NCBI GenBank assembly: GCA_018873245.2 | Contig: JAEMBT020000003.1 | Span: forward strand, 2,623,843-2,687,842 | Direction: 5' to 3' | Source of the DNA: Archegozetes longisetosus | Taxonomy: Eukaryota > Arthropoda > Arachnida > Sarcoptiformes > Trhypochthoniidae | Length of the DNA: 64,000 nucleotides | In this document: positions 13,229-27,100 of the stretch, piece after piece | Numbering within the stretch: position 1 is the stretch's first letter | How the letters are laid out: each line of letters opens with the position of its first letter | The notes under the pieces: model-generated | Databases searched by the model: none | Told to the model about the DNA's origin: nothing | The model's input: the letters and a program-made list of their open reading frames with translations, nothing else | Position numbers and translations under genes: made by a program

Positions 13229-14458
13229 TAACACAAAATCAATGCACTCTTATTATTTACTGTTTAGAGTTAGATAAACAATGTTACGCTTAGGTCATAT
13301 TTGAATTCTAACATAAATTAGTTTGAGCCCATAGAAAACAAAACACAAAGACTGACTTTTTTTCGATTGAACTCTTCGAAAAGCTTTCAATCGATCCTTG
13401 GTTTTCACTAAAATTATAATAGGGTTGATTTTTTAATGTCCTCAATATGATAATAGAACCACAAACTTTTGTTCGACATAAATTCTTAGCTAATTCAATT
13501 TCAATTAAAAATTAATTGAACGAAAAGAAAATTCTTTAATCAGTTTTAACTTATAAGTTATAAACTTTTGATTGACTTAAAATGTCAGAGACAAACGAGT
13601 TCTGGATAACTCCTATTAAAAGCCAAAAGTGCGAAACACGGAAAGAACTGAACCTGAATGTGTTTGTCTCTAATTTGCATTTCGAGTAAAGCACGCACCA
13701 ATGCTAGTGTTAACCCAATGACTTTGTCAACACATCATACTGATAAGTCTTAAGTTTATTAACGACAAAAAATAAATGTCATTCGCAACAATATGGAAAA
13801 AGTTCATCATTAATGCCAAAACTTGATAGTATTCGAGCCCTAGTTTCTGCTTTTACTTTATTTCAACAAAATTTTGCTCATTTTTGGGCACATACCGAGT
13901 TGAGTGAGGTCCAAAATTACATCATAAATTTATAAGATAAAAATCTTTTGCTTATGTCTAAGCTTTCAAATGACATTTGATGGTAGATAAATTCTTTTTG
14001 CTACCACTTTGACTTCAAAGTCTTTTCTCATTGAAAAGTTCGTGGTTTTAGCAATTCTTTGCGCCTTTCGTGATCTATCTGAAAAATCTCATTTCAAAAT
14101 GATTAGAGGTTTGAATATAGATCACGAGAGTGCTGAGGACATACTCAAATGATTTGTTAAAATCACAAGTTCTCTCAATTTCATCAAACCTATTAGTTTA
14201 CGACATATTGTCTTTCAGGCAAACGTAAAAGCTTTATAATAAAGTTTTCATTAAGAATTTTTATAACTGCTCGACTCTTCAAATTGAATTGTTAGACATC
14301 ACTTATCCATTAACGTTAGTGGTGTACTAGTTAGAATTTGACTTCAATTATGCTTTGATCTATTCTATTTACTCAAAAATACTGACTTTATTCATAGTTA
14401 TTACGTGCTGAATAAACGAAATCAACATTGAATACGCAATTTGATCTTTGAAATCAAG

Positions 14459-14634
14459 TACAGACGTGGTTATAGAAGTGTGTTTCATCTTATTGTTAAT
14501 AACTAATAAGAATGCATATCAAAAGTATGAATGAAAAAGCCCTATCATCTTCAAAATACTCATTTCATACTTTAGACAGATTCCTATTAGTTATTACTAA
14601 TGGGTTGAAACACGTTCCTATTACCCCATCTGTA
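14459..14634. mobile_element. palindromic MITE, TA-flanked
   Basis: The two halves of this segment are inverted copies. The left arm from TACAGACGTGGTTATAG pairs with the right arm ending CTATTACCCCATCTGTA, and the interior (TTAATAACTAATAAGAATG against its partner) also pairs, with about 75-base arms and scattered mismatches. Both ends carry TA (14459-14460 and 14633-14634), as expected for TA-targeting mariner/Tc1-type non-autonomous elements. No coding capacity. Confidence 0.6.
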
Positions 14635-17410
14635 CTTATGCAAAGATGAACTCAATCGTAGTTATTTCAATTTAGTTAAGAGCCAGTGAAGAATTAAGAT
14701 CTATCTTGATTATATAAAAGAAACCCAAAGACTTTGCATTAACAAAATCTTTTCAAAAAGATGAAATTGAAGAATTCAAGTGATTCAATAGAGTAAATTA
14801 TGTTGCGCTCAATTGAACGTTGAGCAGATTTAGAGATCAAGATAAAATTGAGTTCAGTTGTCTCTACGTCTGAGTCTTTTGTAATTTACATGCAAATTCG
14901 TGACTATGCTCATTTTTACTTTTTTATTTTCAAGTAGTTTTCGAGCATTCAATTATGTTCTAAATCATAAAATAAGTTTTAAAACAGAATGATTCAAATG
15001 TATGCGTGTATTCAACACAACTTTTTTGTTTTGTTTCATTTCATTATACAATTTAGCTGTCTTTACGAGTCAACTCTATTCCTATTGGCTCGTCTCAGAC
15101 TTTAAATATCATTTGCTTTTGTGCGTAAATTTATTACGAATTGTTCTTTTGTACTCATATTTTTACATCGAGTACTTTATTGCATGAATATAGCCGAAAT
15201 AGTTCATTCTATTATTTATGTTCTGTATCGAAGCGTTAAGTTATAGCATTTTCTCATTCAATAAGCATTATAAAACAAGTTACCATAAGTTGCAAAAAAC
15301 TTTTAAGTATCTCATTATTAGAAGAATTTCAGGTGAAATTTCACATAGTTTATGAGATTTGATCAGTCAATTTAATAATTGGACAATAAATTAGATAATT
15401 GAGTCTTTTGTAATCATAAAATATTTTTAATAAGACACTAAAGTTGATAATTGAGAAAATTGAATGAAATATTGAGGAATAAAAATCATGAAGTTTACCG
15501 AAGTTTAATTCCAAACCATAGAACATGTTTGGGGTTTTTGATTTCTAAGTTAAGCATTGTCCTAAATGCTTGGCAAATCTAACAAATGTTGTATTAATAT
15601 TTCTAAGCTCGAAGTAAATAACCAGCTAAAGTATTTCAATCTTCTTTCACATAACAAAAGGATAGTAAGATATACTTCGGGAACTGAAACTAAATTAGAC
15701 TGAAGTTTCATAGACCTAATATATATAGCAAGTATAGGCCCATTTATCTCAGATAGTTGTGGTGTTTTCATAGTTTTCCATTAATTTCAAATCTATTTAA
15801 ATCTATATTTTTTACTCATTGAACGATATACTAAATGGTTGTTTACGCATACGACAATTGTTTGTATAGGATGAATATATATTAAAGTTTTTCCCGAAAC
15901 GACTTGCACAAAATTCTGAAATCTGAATTCTAGCGCAACTAGCACTACCAGTACATAAACATCTTTAGCGACATTTAAGAACTAGCGTACTTCTTATATA
16001 CTTCCACTAAGATCTTGAATCAGTGACGACTCTACAAGAGTCGACCAGTTATGATCCAAAAGTTAAACTCTGGTATTGGGCCCTAATATTGTGCATATCG
16101 TATCTTGAATACTGAGCTAAACACATGAGGCTTGATATTGATCTTAGCGAATAAGACTTATACAGCTAAAATAAAACATTTTCAGATTTAACAACTTTCT
16201 TACTCATTTCTTTCTTCGTACCAACTTTCAAAGTATTAGATATGAGAACAAAATTTTGTCGGATCACTCAAATATTCTCAGATATTTTAAAGCGATAGGA
16301 AACCTAAAGGTAATTGAACTATTTTTCTTTTATGACTAAAGTATTTGACGAAATAATTTTTGTTACTTTCAAATGATCACACATTTAACGTTTAGAAATC
16401 TTACGCTAAGTTTCAAGTTAAGAATATTAAGTCAGGCCTTCAAAATGTTTGTTCGTATTTTGTTTACGGTTTGATCAAATTAATTTCAGTTTGAGACAAA
16501 TCTATGATAGAGAACATGTTCGACACCAGATTTCAACACCAAGTCTCATCTATTTTGAACTTTTTATCTATAGCAAAAATTGGAAATTCAACCTCAAACC
16601 ATGTTATTCAAAGCGTCCTAACATTAATGTAAACTTAAGCACTGAATTCGCACTTAAGAAAACACTTCTTATATCGAGCGTTTGCTATAAAACTGTCTGC
16701 CTTATTTGTAGTTGAATAAGGTGCAAAACATATTTCAACAACTCTATATCCGCATTCACTCACCAACTAACTACAAATCTTAACACTCACTTTCATTCAT
16801 TTTATCTTTAATGAATAATTTTACAACAATTCTGCTTAAATAAGCAGATTATTTCTGGAATTTAAACATTTACTGACAATACAAGTGATCTGAACATAAC
16901 TAAACATTCCTTTTGTCCTTCATATCCTTTATCAACAATTCTTAATGATAAAAAGTTCTCAATCAGACTCCCAATCATTAACATTATTACTCATAATTTC
17001 TTATCAAAGTGAGTGAAGCAAAAAAGTTTTGAAATACTTTTGCAGTTGGTTTCATAGCAAAAGCCCGATATGATATCATAGATTCCCCTCAATGCATAAA
17101 AAGTATTTTAGATTGTACTCCAGTATTATATCCTTTCAACGTTTATCTCGCTGTCATGTATATGAGGGTATTCCAGGGTTTAAGTCTAGAATCAATCCAA
17201 AGTCCAACCCATTAAAACAGAGAGTAGTCCTTGAAATGTTCCGAAATATCTTCAGAGAATACCTTCCTATAGCATAGGTTAGAGCTTATAATTTAAAGTA
17301 AGTGCCATTTCATTCCATTTTGTTACGCCATTATTTTCAACTGTTTATTGTTTGAAACTATTCGTTTAACTGTTATTATGCTTTAGAATTTCTCAAGTAT
17401 TTATGCCAAA

Positions 17411-18996
17411 ATGAAAGTCCAACAAACTAAACCCAAGTCATTAGTACACGAGAACTCATCTAAAAATAACAGCACTTCATTGCCAAAAATTCTGTTTGCA
17501 ATCGGATTGATTTTAGTAGGACTGATCTTCGCATCAAACACTCTTCTATGGTACTGTAAAACTTTCTTTAATAATTTAGTTTAGGATATAAAAATATAAT
17601 TCACTGACTCGCACTCACTCTCAGCTGACAGAACTATCAAATATTTTCTAGTATACAAGCAATTCTGTTAGAGATTATGCATCATATAATTTTAAATTAA
17701 CTTATCTTCAAACATCTCATTCGATCCAATATTTTGAAAATTTTAATGTTCAATCTTCCCCTAAAAATATGAAATTTTAGAACTCCCAATTGTTATACGA
17801 TTTTGTGAGCTTTAATTTCAGCCTTTACTTTGAGGTTATTCACCTACAACTTGCTCGAATCTGACATTATTCAGGCTGAAAATAAAGTTGATGTTGATAA
17901 ATTTTCACTTTGAAACTTGAAATTCAACTCTCTTCTGAGGTTATTGTTATATGTTCAAAGGCACTTTCAACGCTTCTGGGTTTTATCCGGAATATTCTGG
18001 CAAAACAAATGGGATTATATTCTAAATCTATTTAATCACAACCAGTTCAGCCTTAATGTTTTTGGTACACTTATTATGTCACTAATGATCTATTGGGGAG
18101 TCGGAACATTATATACAATACTAGACTTAACTGGAAAGCCATCATTTCTACTTAAATACAAAATACAAGATAACACTAAAGTTTGTTATATTCCCTACAA
18201 AATTGAAAATTAAGTTTATGGTCACTAATATGGTCTGTAAATTTGTCTAATCGCAGGTGACTCCTAAACAACTGATACCAGTTATAAAGCAAGTCTTATT
18301 CAATCAACTAGTAATAGGATTGCCATTTGTGTGGATCGGTCACTATATAAAAGTTTGGCGAGAATGCGATACTTCATCAAGATTGCCAACGTTTCAAAGA
18401 CTACTATTCGAACTCGTATTCTGTATAGCAATAGAAGAAATTGGATTCTATTATTCGCATCGGTTATTGCATAATCCAAGAATTTACAAATATGTCCATA
18501 AAAGGCATCACGAATGGACTTCTCCGATAGCTATTACGGCGGCTTATTGTCACCCAATTGAGCACTTCTTTTCTAATATTTTTCCTATTTATTTGGGTAC
18601 TCAATATTTTACTTTAAGTTAATAAATTGAAATTTCATCTTTTATTAGGTCCACTCATACTCGGATCTCATTTGTCGCTAAATTGGTTGTGGTTCACGAT
18701 CGCCATACTTTCGACTCTGAACAGCCACTCAGGATTTCATTTGCCGTTTTTTCCATCACCAGAAGCTCATGACTTCCATCATTTAAAGTTGGTTACTAAG
18801 TCTAATTTTGTATACTAATAATTGATTGATTTTCTCGGTTAGATTCAATCAAAACTATGGAGTTATAGGAGTGTTAGACCGACTCCATGGTACGGATGAT
18901 TTGTTCCGTAAATCAAAAGCGTATAAAAGACACATCATGTCATTAAGCCTCGTCCCTCTTAGGCAAATTTTTCCAGATGATCAAAAGGAAGAATGA
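17411..18996 (+). CDS. FAXDC2: fatty acid/sterol hydroxylase, FAXDC2 type
   Basis: A membrane di-iron hydroxylase of the fatty acid hydroxylase superfamily, orthologous in appearance to vertebrate FAXDC2 and related to C-4 methylsterol oxidases of the ER. Exons 17411-17550, 17961-18180, 18257-18596, 18649-18787 and 18843-18996 join in phase and total 993 bases (330 residues), close to the 333 residues of human FAXDC2. An N-terminal hydrophobic segment (about residues 28-45) precedes the family signature WHFQRFWVLSGIFWQ. The three histidine boxes that bind iron are intact: HRLLH, HKRHH, and HDFHH in the C-terminal part, together with HPIEH and LHGTD. The start was chosen because it gives an open first exon with a clean donor. 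The next gene, HADH, also acts in lipid metabolism but the two are 2.2 kb apart and there is no sign of co-regulation. Confidence 0.93.
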
Positions 18997-21189
18997 TTTT
19001 GATATTGAAATGTGTAATGAATTTATGATAATTGTTTTCAAAGTTGTTATAGATTATACTGGGTGTAGTTTTAAATTTGCAAGTTTATAAAGTTTCACAT
19101 TTAGTCATTTATTAATCTTGAAACTTATTCTTGCTCTATTCCCATAAAACATTTTCATCTCAAAGTCTACCAACTTTTGCAACTATTTCTAAAACCTTAG
19201 TTCTCGTAATACAAGTTTGAACAAGTTTCCAATACTTTTAGGTTTTTCCAAAAAAGATTTGAATAGTCTAATCTCTAATGAATTTATCTTATTTGACGAA
19301 TGGTCTCTGGTGTTGAAAATTCATTAGTTATTTGAATCATTTATATAAATGAACTATTGTTTAGAATTGACAGCCAATCATCTCATTAGTTACTGAAGAA
19401 CTGAAATTGGTACTTTTTTCCAAGTCCAACTACCAGCAACTAGAAAAGGTGCATTTGTATTGGGACCCGACATTAGTGATAAGAAAATAAGCAAAAAAAA
19501 GTTAGATCATTACTTGTTAAGTGAACCCCATTATCAGGGACTAGATTTGGGGACAAAAATCAACAATTAATTGAACAATCTCAAGCAAAGTATACTGAAA
19601 TATTCAATTTAATACAAATTATATCAAATTTTTATTTAATTTCGAAAATGTATTTGAATATCGGTGATAATAAGTATAGTTAGAAAGTCATGAAACTTTA
19701 CAAAAAAATATCTGATCTTATAAAATTTATTTCAGTTTTGAATCACATTTTCATTTTTATAGTTCAGAATAACACATGGTATTCGTTAAACTCAGACCTG
19801 GCGTTAAATAATATGAAATTAGAATAACTGAAAGATTAGATTAGGAAACATCAATACATGCTTTAAATTGCTGTAATACCAAGACATATTTATGATCTAA
19901 AAAAATTTAACACGTCTTAAATGAATTATTAAATCAAATTGATTCAATAATTTTGATTAAGAACTGGATGAATCTACTGGGTAAAGTCTACTCCTGTCAT
20001 TAGTGTTTATTTATATTAAGATTGTGCACAAACTTGAAATAGCAACGAAATACTATATTTGAATTATATGATACTTTATATTGACCTTGCATCTCAACAC
20101 ATCCTTTGCATTAAAACTTGATGTAATTCGGAAATAATAAATGATTCAAATTGAACTTAAATTATTTATATTTAAACTTTTATTAATACCTAATAGTAAG
20201 TGTAAGACGTGAGAGAAGTGAAGATTTAGATGTCCATCTAATTAGTGAGCTAATTAATGTGTGCAGCAAAGACGACCAAGTTCTTTGATTCAGAAAAATA
20301 ACTAATTATCATTATAGGTAACAAACTTATGCATCATATACGTGTCAAAATAAAGTATTGAGTTTTCATTTGTTAAATGATTTGACGCTCGCCCTCACTA
20401 CGGAGTATCTTCAGCTCGAGCGTTTGCTATCATTCATTAATCATAATTAGGTTTCCCTCACAAAAGTATTTAGTGAAAACTAAGACATCATTTTTGTAGG
20501 TCTATAAATCATCAATTAATTAACTTTGATTTTGTCCCAAATCTGGTTCTGCTCATTGTTTGCTTATTTTTTCATATAAAATGAGTAACCAATATCTGGA
20601 TTATACAAAAAGTAACTTTGTTTCTACTAATTACATAAGATTGGTTCTAATCTAAAACTTACAAAACAATCTTCAATCCTATCCTATCCATTACTATTAG
20701 AAACAGTTTAAAAACAGCTAATCGCAAAAATGACAACCTTCAACCTTTGATTAACTTAATGTGAAAACTCAGTGAACTATCAGTTCTTGCTCAAAAAAGT
20801 ATTTAAGTTGTTCACATAAATCAATAGAGTTGTACCAATGGTCGTAATTGATGGAAGATTACGATAACAATTTCTAAAGGTTTGTTTTGACTCATTAAGT
20901 ATAGAACAAGTGGATTAAAGTTTAGTTAACTCTCAAACTACAGTCAAATAAATGTAAAAAATACTGATAACTCTTATCGCAATTCTATAAAAGTGCTAAT
21001 CATTTGTATATCAATTATTATCAGTTATTATAAGAGCAAAGTCTGACATAAGATATTCAAAATTAAGTGCATTTTGATTGCATTTTGTTTGAACCGATAC
21101 AATACAATTTATTAAAACAGGACAATTAATTGTTATTATTTGAATTGCAATCTAATTAAATATACGACTAATTGATTAATTGCTAAATA
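18997..21189. other. intergenic DNA between FAXDC2 and HADH
   Basis: No gene is visible. Most of the interval is enclosed by the imperfect inverted repeat described separately (19481-20574). Confidence 0.45.
19481..20574. repeat. imperfect inverted repeat pair about 1 kb apart
   Basis: The left arm at 19481-19574 shares AAAATAAGCAAA, GATTTGGGGACAAAAATCAA and AATTAATTGA with the reverse complement of 20510-20574. The arms are diverged and I could not define outer ends or a target duplication. An old foldback-type element is the likeliest explanation. Confidence 0.35.
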
Positions 21190-23158
21190 ATGTCTAAACT
21201 ATTAATACGTAATGCACTAAAATTACGTTCATTTTATGTGATTAACAGCAAAACAGACTTGAAGATAAACAGAAATTTTTCCAAGACTGAGCAAATGAAT
21301 CGAATCGAAAATGTACTCATTATTGGCTCTGGACTTATGGGATCTGGTATTCAATTATATAAAAATCTACTTAATTATTATTTTTATTAACATCTTGATT
21401 GTTGTTGTTTAAGGTATCGCCCAGTCTTGTGCCACAACTGCAAAATTCAATTCAATTACATTACAAGACGTGTCAGAACAACAATTGAGCAAAGCCAAGG
21501 CTAGAATCACTCAAAGTTTGACTAATTTGAAGGAAAAGAAGAGAGGTTCTAACTTGAACTCTATTATTGTTTTTACTGCTTTAGTTTGTTTCCTCTTTAA
21601 TTACAAACAGATTTACTTTTTCTAAACTTTGCGGTCACTTTGAGTCAATTTGAGAACTAATTAAACGTTGATTGCTTGTGAGTTCGTATTTAAAGCAATG
21701 ATCTGAACAGTTTGTAACTCAAATACTTAAAAACCTTGTTAAAAAGGGTTCATTCATTTTTAATCAATGGGTAGCAAAACCTGAATTTCACAATTTTCTC
21801 TATTTTATAAAAGTTTTAATTCCCTAAAAGTTACTTCTTATCGATTCATATCAAATTCGATAATTAATATTATCTTAATTACTGTTAAATCATTTTAAAA
21901 TCATTAGTTTTCTGTCTGTTTGTGTTTGAAATTTACTAATCTGTAGCAAAAACTGAGATATTTGACCCTTAATTAGCATTAAATTAAACTAAATTTTGAT
22001 TTATTTTTATAGTGAATATCGATAATGTTGATCAAGTTGTTGAACGTATAACACTGTCGACTGAAATCAAACCTGTCTCTGAAGACAATTTATTGATAAT
22101 CGAAGCTATTCCTGAGCTGCTAGAGCCAAAGCAAAGATTATTCAAAGATTTATGGTTTGTTTTTGCTATCATTTTTTAACACACATAATCTCAAAGTTTT
22201 CTGATTAAATTTTACTAATTAGATATTCAATGTTTTGACGAGTCATATCTTCTTTTTAGTGAAAATTTCAAACATAACAAATCAGTAATTTATGTGACCA
22301 ACACATCATCGCTTCCATGCTATGAGATCGGAAAGTATATTGATTGCAAAGAAAGATATGGCGGTAAAAATGTGAAAACTTGCAATCAAATTTATTAAAT
22401 TATTTAAATTTTTACGATTTTTTCAAAAAGGACTTCACTTTTTCAATCCGGTGCCGCTTATGAAACTTGTTGAGATAGTTCGAGTACTTGATGGCACTAA
22501 TGACAACACTTACGATTCCCTCGTCCAATTTGTTAAAGACATTGATAAAGTGGGGGTCGCTTGCAAGGTACAGATAAATTAAGTTCTATTCATGTTTTCC
22601 TAAATGAGTGGCCCAGACCAAACCAAAAAGTAGATCAATTAGACTCCAATCTGATTAATGCTTGTTTTCTGATTATACTGAATAGAAATAATAATATGAT
22701 TTAATTGAATTATGATAATTAGGATACGCCTGGATTTATAGTAAACCGATTGCTGGTGCCTTACATGCAAGAAGCGGTTCGAATGCTAGAAAGAGGTGAT
22801 GCCACAGCTCGAGATATTGACACAGCTATGAAACTCGGAGCTGGATATCCAATGGGACCCTTCGAACTAATGGGTATTCATTCATTTCGCTTCGAATTAA
22901 TGCAGAACTTGTTTTCCGAAACTTTAATCAAGTGTGACTTCTTATGCTCTCTTTTATTAATTATTATTTCTCTCTTATAATTTAATAGACTATGTAGGAC
23001 TTGATACTAATAAGTTCATAGTTGACGCCTGGTCTGCAAGAGGTGACCCCAATCTGACTATTTATCGATCTAAACTCATTGAGTCTATGGTCGCTAAAGG
23101 AAATTTGGGCAAAAAGAGCGGAAAGGGATTCTATGACTATTCGAGTACCAAAAAATAG
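21190..23158 (+). CDS. HADH: 3-hydroxyacyl-CoA dehydrogenase, mitochondrial
   Basis: Catalyses NAD-dependent oxidation of L-3-hydroxyacyl-CoA, the third step of mitochondrial beta-oxidation. Seven exons (21190-21346, 21414-21545, 22013-22154, 22260-22363, 22431-22567, 22723-22873, 22989-23158) join with consistent phases to 993 bases, or 330 residues, slightly longer than human HADH (314). The first 35 residues are basic and serine-containing ([16 protein letters not shown], then RNFSK), fitting a mitochondrial presequence. The NAD-binding fold shows [11 protein letters not shown]. The catalytic His lies in [15 protein letters not shown], whose final Glu is its partner, and the conserved NTSSL is present. 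The C-terminal helical domain has [31 protein letters not shown] and a final GKGFYDY. All catalytic residues are present and no disruption is seen, so it should be functional. Confidence 0.96.
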
Positions 23159-24115
23159 GTTTCTGTTTATAACCCTTTTTCATATCATTTACTCGAATGG
23201 GTTCTCAAAATTAATTTGAATTTCTTTTCTGGCTATCAATTATTGTGTGCAATCGTATGAGATTATTGTCAAACTTTAGGCTTAAGTTTTTTTAACATTT
23301 GATATAAGAAATCGGTTCATAAACTGATTTACGAAAATATATTTTACAAGACCAGTTGCTTTGTCTTAATATGAATTGTTCAGTGAATCCAAAGTGTATT
23401 TTTTATATTAACTGCAATTTTTTTAAAGTTTTCCGCAAATAAAATCACAAGTTTTTAAAATTTATTACTTTCGAAGATATTTTAGAGGAAGCGATGAAGG
23501 CTTTATTGAACTATATTTTCTATTTAAAGTCTTAACAATTTTCTAGTATGTATTATATTTGATAGCTTTTAAGTAGTTTATTATACTCGACGAAGTTCTC
23601 AAACAGAACATTAAGAGATATTAGAGTTCTAGTGACTATTCAATTGTAATGATCAGTTTATCAGAACATAATCTGAATTTAGAGGCGGAAAAAACCGAAT
23701 GATTTGCAGACAATCCTATCGAAATAAAGTATTAGCAAATATAAGTAGTCCGAGAGAAGAATAACGAGAGATAAAAAACTTTCTTATTTAGTTTTAATAA
23801 GTTTTAGTAAGTAAAAACAGCAAAAGAGAAGTTGAGAAAATAAATAGAGGTTTATCTAAAGGAGTCAGTTGCAGGCAAGCCTTGACAACAAGCTTGAGAA
23901 CCAATGAGAGAAGAGCTAACTCATGACAGGTTCCATTGAGAAAAATAGTAGATATTCGCTATTGCCTTCTGCACAATCGGAGTGTCAGTTAGTTGTGTGT
24001 AAAACTCAGCGCAGCATCGATTACGAGCATCGCTCCATCACTAGTTCAGTGCGTTTCCATCGCTGGTTCAAAACAACGTTTATGATAACAAAACCTCAAC
24101 ACCAAAATCTAACCC
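23159..24115. other. 3' flank of HADH and presumed leader of MARCH gene
   Basis: No exon was recognised. The final 200 bases are less A+T-rich and probably include 5' untranslated sequence of the downstream RING-CH gene. A short open frame at 23923-24135 has no recognisable features. Confidence 0.4.
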
Positions 24116-27100
24116 ATGGAAAAACAGAGCACTAGTTGTGATTTTAATGCTCACCCGATTCGTGGTGGCGGACCTGTTCTTATTGATGGCTCAACCGATT
24201 TGATTGAGTTGGAAAGTGATGAAAGTTTGGAAGAATTGGTAAGTCATGTATACAAACACTACCTCTGTTTGTGGTTTATAAGTGTTGTTGTTTTGTTACC
24301 AAAGACACGCATTCTTTCAAATTGTGACACGACGAGTGAGTTTTTTATTTTTTGCTCTTTTTGTCCCTTTGGTTTTATGCCAGCCATAAAGCCTTAGCAG
24401 AGAAAATATTTTTAAGTCTAATGAAAACATGATTCAATTTTCGATAGAGTTATTATGTCCTAACCTTGAATGCTGTGTATTTATGAGGCACTTGTCCTCT
24501 TATTCTGTTTTGAAAGTTGTTGTTAGCTTAAAATGTCATTATTTCTAATCATTTTATTAAAAAGAGAGTCTCCAACTCTTTAATGACTTCCAGTGATAAA
24601 GAACTAAATTTATGTGAACTTTCTTTTGAATTATAGCGAATAAATCGATTAATATCGTGGTCATTGCACTCATGTTTATGATTAACAGTTAAGCTGAAGC
24701 TTAATATTAGCAGAGCAAAAGTTTTGAGTGTTATTTGCATTGTTCAGTTTGTCTCTTATGCTATAATCCAAAGTTGTTCTGAATTTTAAGTACATTTTGG
24801 TGCCAAAAACTTATGCCTTAATGCCTCGCATTATGTTAACCATCTCTACTCATACTAAGTATTGTCAAGTCTTTCAAACCATCTTAATTATGTTACGGAT
24901 CGTAACTCTGTTTTATAGTTTAATTAGTGATAATTTGAACTTTTGACTTTGTTCTCAGAAAGAATCTGAAGAAGAAATTTTAAACAATCCTACTCCAATA
25001 TTAATATTTGAAACATTGGACTAAAGTTTAAACTTTAGATATCTTGTTACGAATATATGAATTTTACTAAAATGAATGATTAATTATTTACTAGTGACAG
25101 ATTGCTGATAGAAATAGGGTATCATTGATAAGATTCTTGTTTTTTTATTTATTAGCTTAAACCATCAATAAATTGTTATCATTTTATACGTTCCCAATAA
25201 ATCAATTCACATCTGATACTCGAGTTTAAACAGTAATCAAGTCGATAACAATAATTAATTTTTGACTCAAATAATAAGCTCAAAGTTCATTGATTGCTGA
25301 TCACATCTAGTATTTAAGCAACTTATCGTTATGGCGATAACTTAGCATTTCTGAGACTAATTATTTGTGCATTGATGCTTAATGCATTTTTTCACTACAA
25401 ACATATGTAGTTACCAACAAAGCAAAGGAAGATGTAGTTCCTATCAAATAACATCAGTTATGTGGCATAAACTTTTCTTCATTCCCTTAATATAAAACCC
25501 ATTTTGATTACTACAATCGTCTCAATAGAAGACAAATTGATGGTAGATTTATAGCTCAACTCATAGCAAGCCTTAGATTCTGTTTTGTAATGGTGTTACT
25601 CAATGATTGTATGTTATAATGCAAAGTCACTTCTCTTTCCTTCACAACAACTTTAATAAGAAAATCACGTTTACCCGAAGACAATCAATTTATAGTATTT
25701 AGTATTTTTTGACAAATTTTTGCATCAACTTTTCAAAGTTAGACATCAATCATAAGAGAAACCGTATATGACCCGAACTAATATATACTAAAATATCTTA
25801 GTGACGATCGTTTACTGCGTATGAATAACAAATGACTATAGAGTTGTACTCTCTTCTAAATATTCTTAACAATTGATACTATTTTTAAGTTCAATGTCTT
25901 ACCCGTTCGTAATCTTTGTGCTTAAAATAGATTCTCTTCTCGGCCTCAGATTCTGAGCAATGTTAAGACAGATTGCTATAAGGTTTACGACTTACTAAAC
26001 TTTATTTAATTGAATATGTTCTAGCATTTAAACTATTTATAAAATGACTCGAACAAGTCTTCTATGTTACTCATTGTTTATTCAATAAATTTGATTTGGA
26101 TATGTCCCTGATTTTCGCGAGTCCTTAAGAATGTTTGATTGAGATTCTTGCGAGTCAGTTAAGAAAAGAATATGCAATAAAAATATTGATTTGCGATGAC
26201 ATGTCTTTTTCTAGGTGATATCCAAATGTATTGATCAATTTATTTTAGCCTAACAATAACTACTTTATCGATATAATTAAATGCAAGCAAATCATTATAA
26301 TTTGTAGTCTTGGAGGTGATATAAATTAAATTGAAGTAATTTAGATAAAAGTTGAGCAAAATTCAAATGTTGTACTATACGTTTATAGAAGTTTGCTCGT
26401 AAATATTGCTATCTCTTGCTATAAAACATATAATAATATTTATAAACTTTAAATCATAACATAAATGACTACTAATGAGCAGAGAAACGGTTTCCACTTC
26501 CAAAATCATTTCGATTGGATGGCTGTTCAAAATTGATTGAACCAAAGATTTGTTAACTGAAAATAAGCTTTTATTTTGAAAATCCGAATGTGTGTGCAGT
26601 TCGATAAGTCTCTTCGGCATTTTCTTCTGAACATTTGATTTATTAGTTATTTTCGTACTTCGAGGAAACTAGTCTTTAAGGCGTTATCCTGAGTGGTGAT
26701 CCATCACAGGGTCACCACTGAATTATTAGGCTTTAATCGATTGCCCAAACTGATCGAGTAATTAATTTATTGATTTGACATTAAATCGATTTGACTATTA
26801 ATACTCCAATTGAGTGACTCATTAAAATAATTTAAGATAAAATATTACTTCTCATTCAAGCGGAAAAGTTTCAAATTAAGACAGAATTATCTTTTTTCAG
26901 ATCAATGTAATAGCAAAACTTATTCCCGAACGTTATGTTATGGACAAAATACTTATTTCTTTAATGGAAAACTAGTAAATCATTTGAGTGATAGCTCTCT
27001 AAACAGCAATTACAGCAAAATGATTTCTCTTTGAGTAAAATCTATATTAAACTTATAAATCATATAAACCTTAAATTTTTTCTTCTATTCATAACTTTTA

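Larger units (their letters stand above)
13032..17410. other. intergenic DNA between hAT relic and FAXDC2
   Basis: No convincing gene is visible in about 4.4 kb. The stretch contains the TTATG pentamer repeat and the palindromic MITE listed separately. Short open frames at 15.0 kb and 16.4 kb have no domain-like features and are best treated as chance frames. Confidence 0.45.

Noticed and set aside
13074-13293. Two overlapping plus-strand frames rich in Tyr, Val, Met, Leu and Cys
   Set aside because: They are products of the TTATG pentamer repeat.
26687-26716. Short hairpin with AGTGGTGA and TCACCACT arms in MARCH intron 1
   Set aside because: An eight-base stem alone is too small to assign as an element or regulatory RNA.
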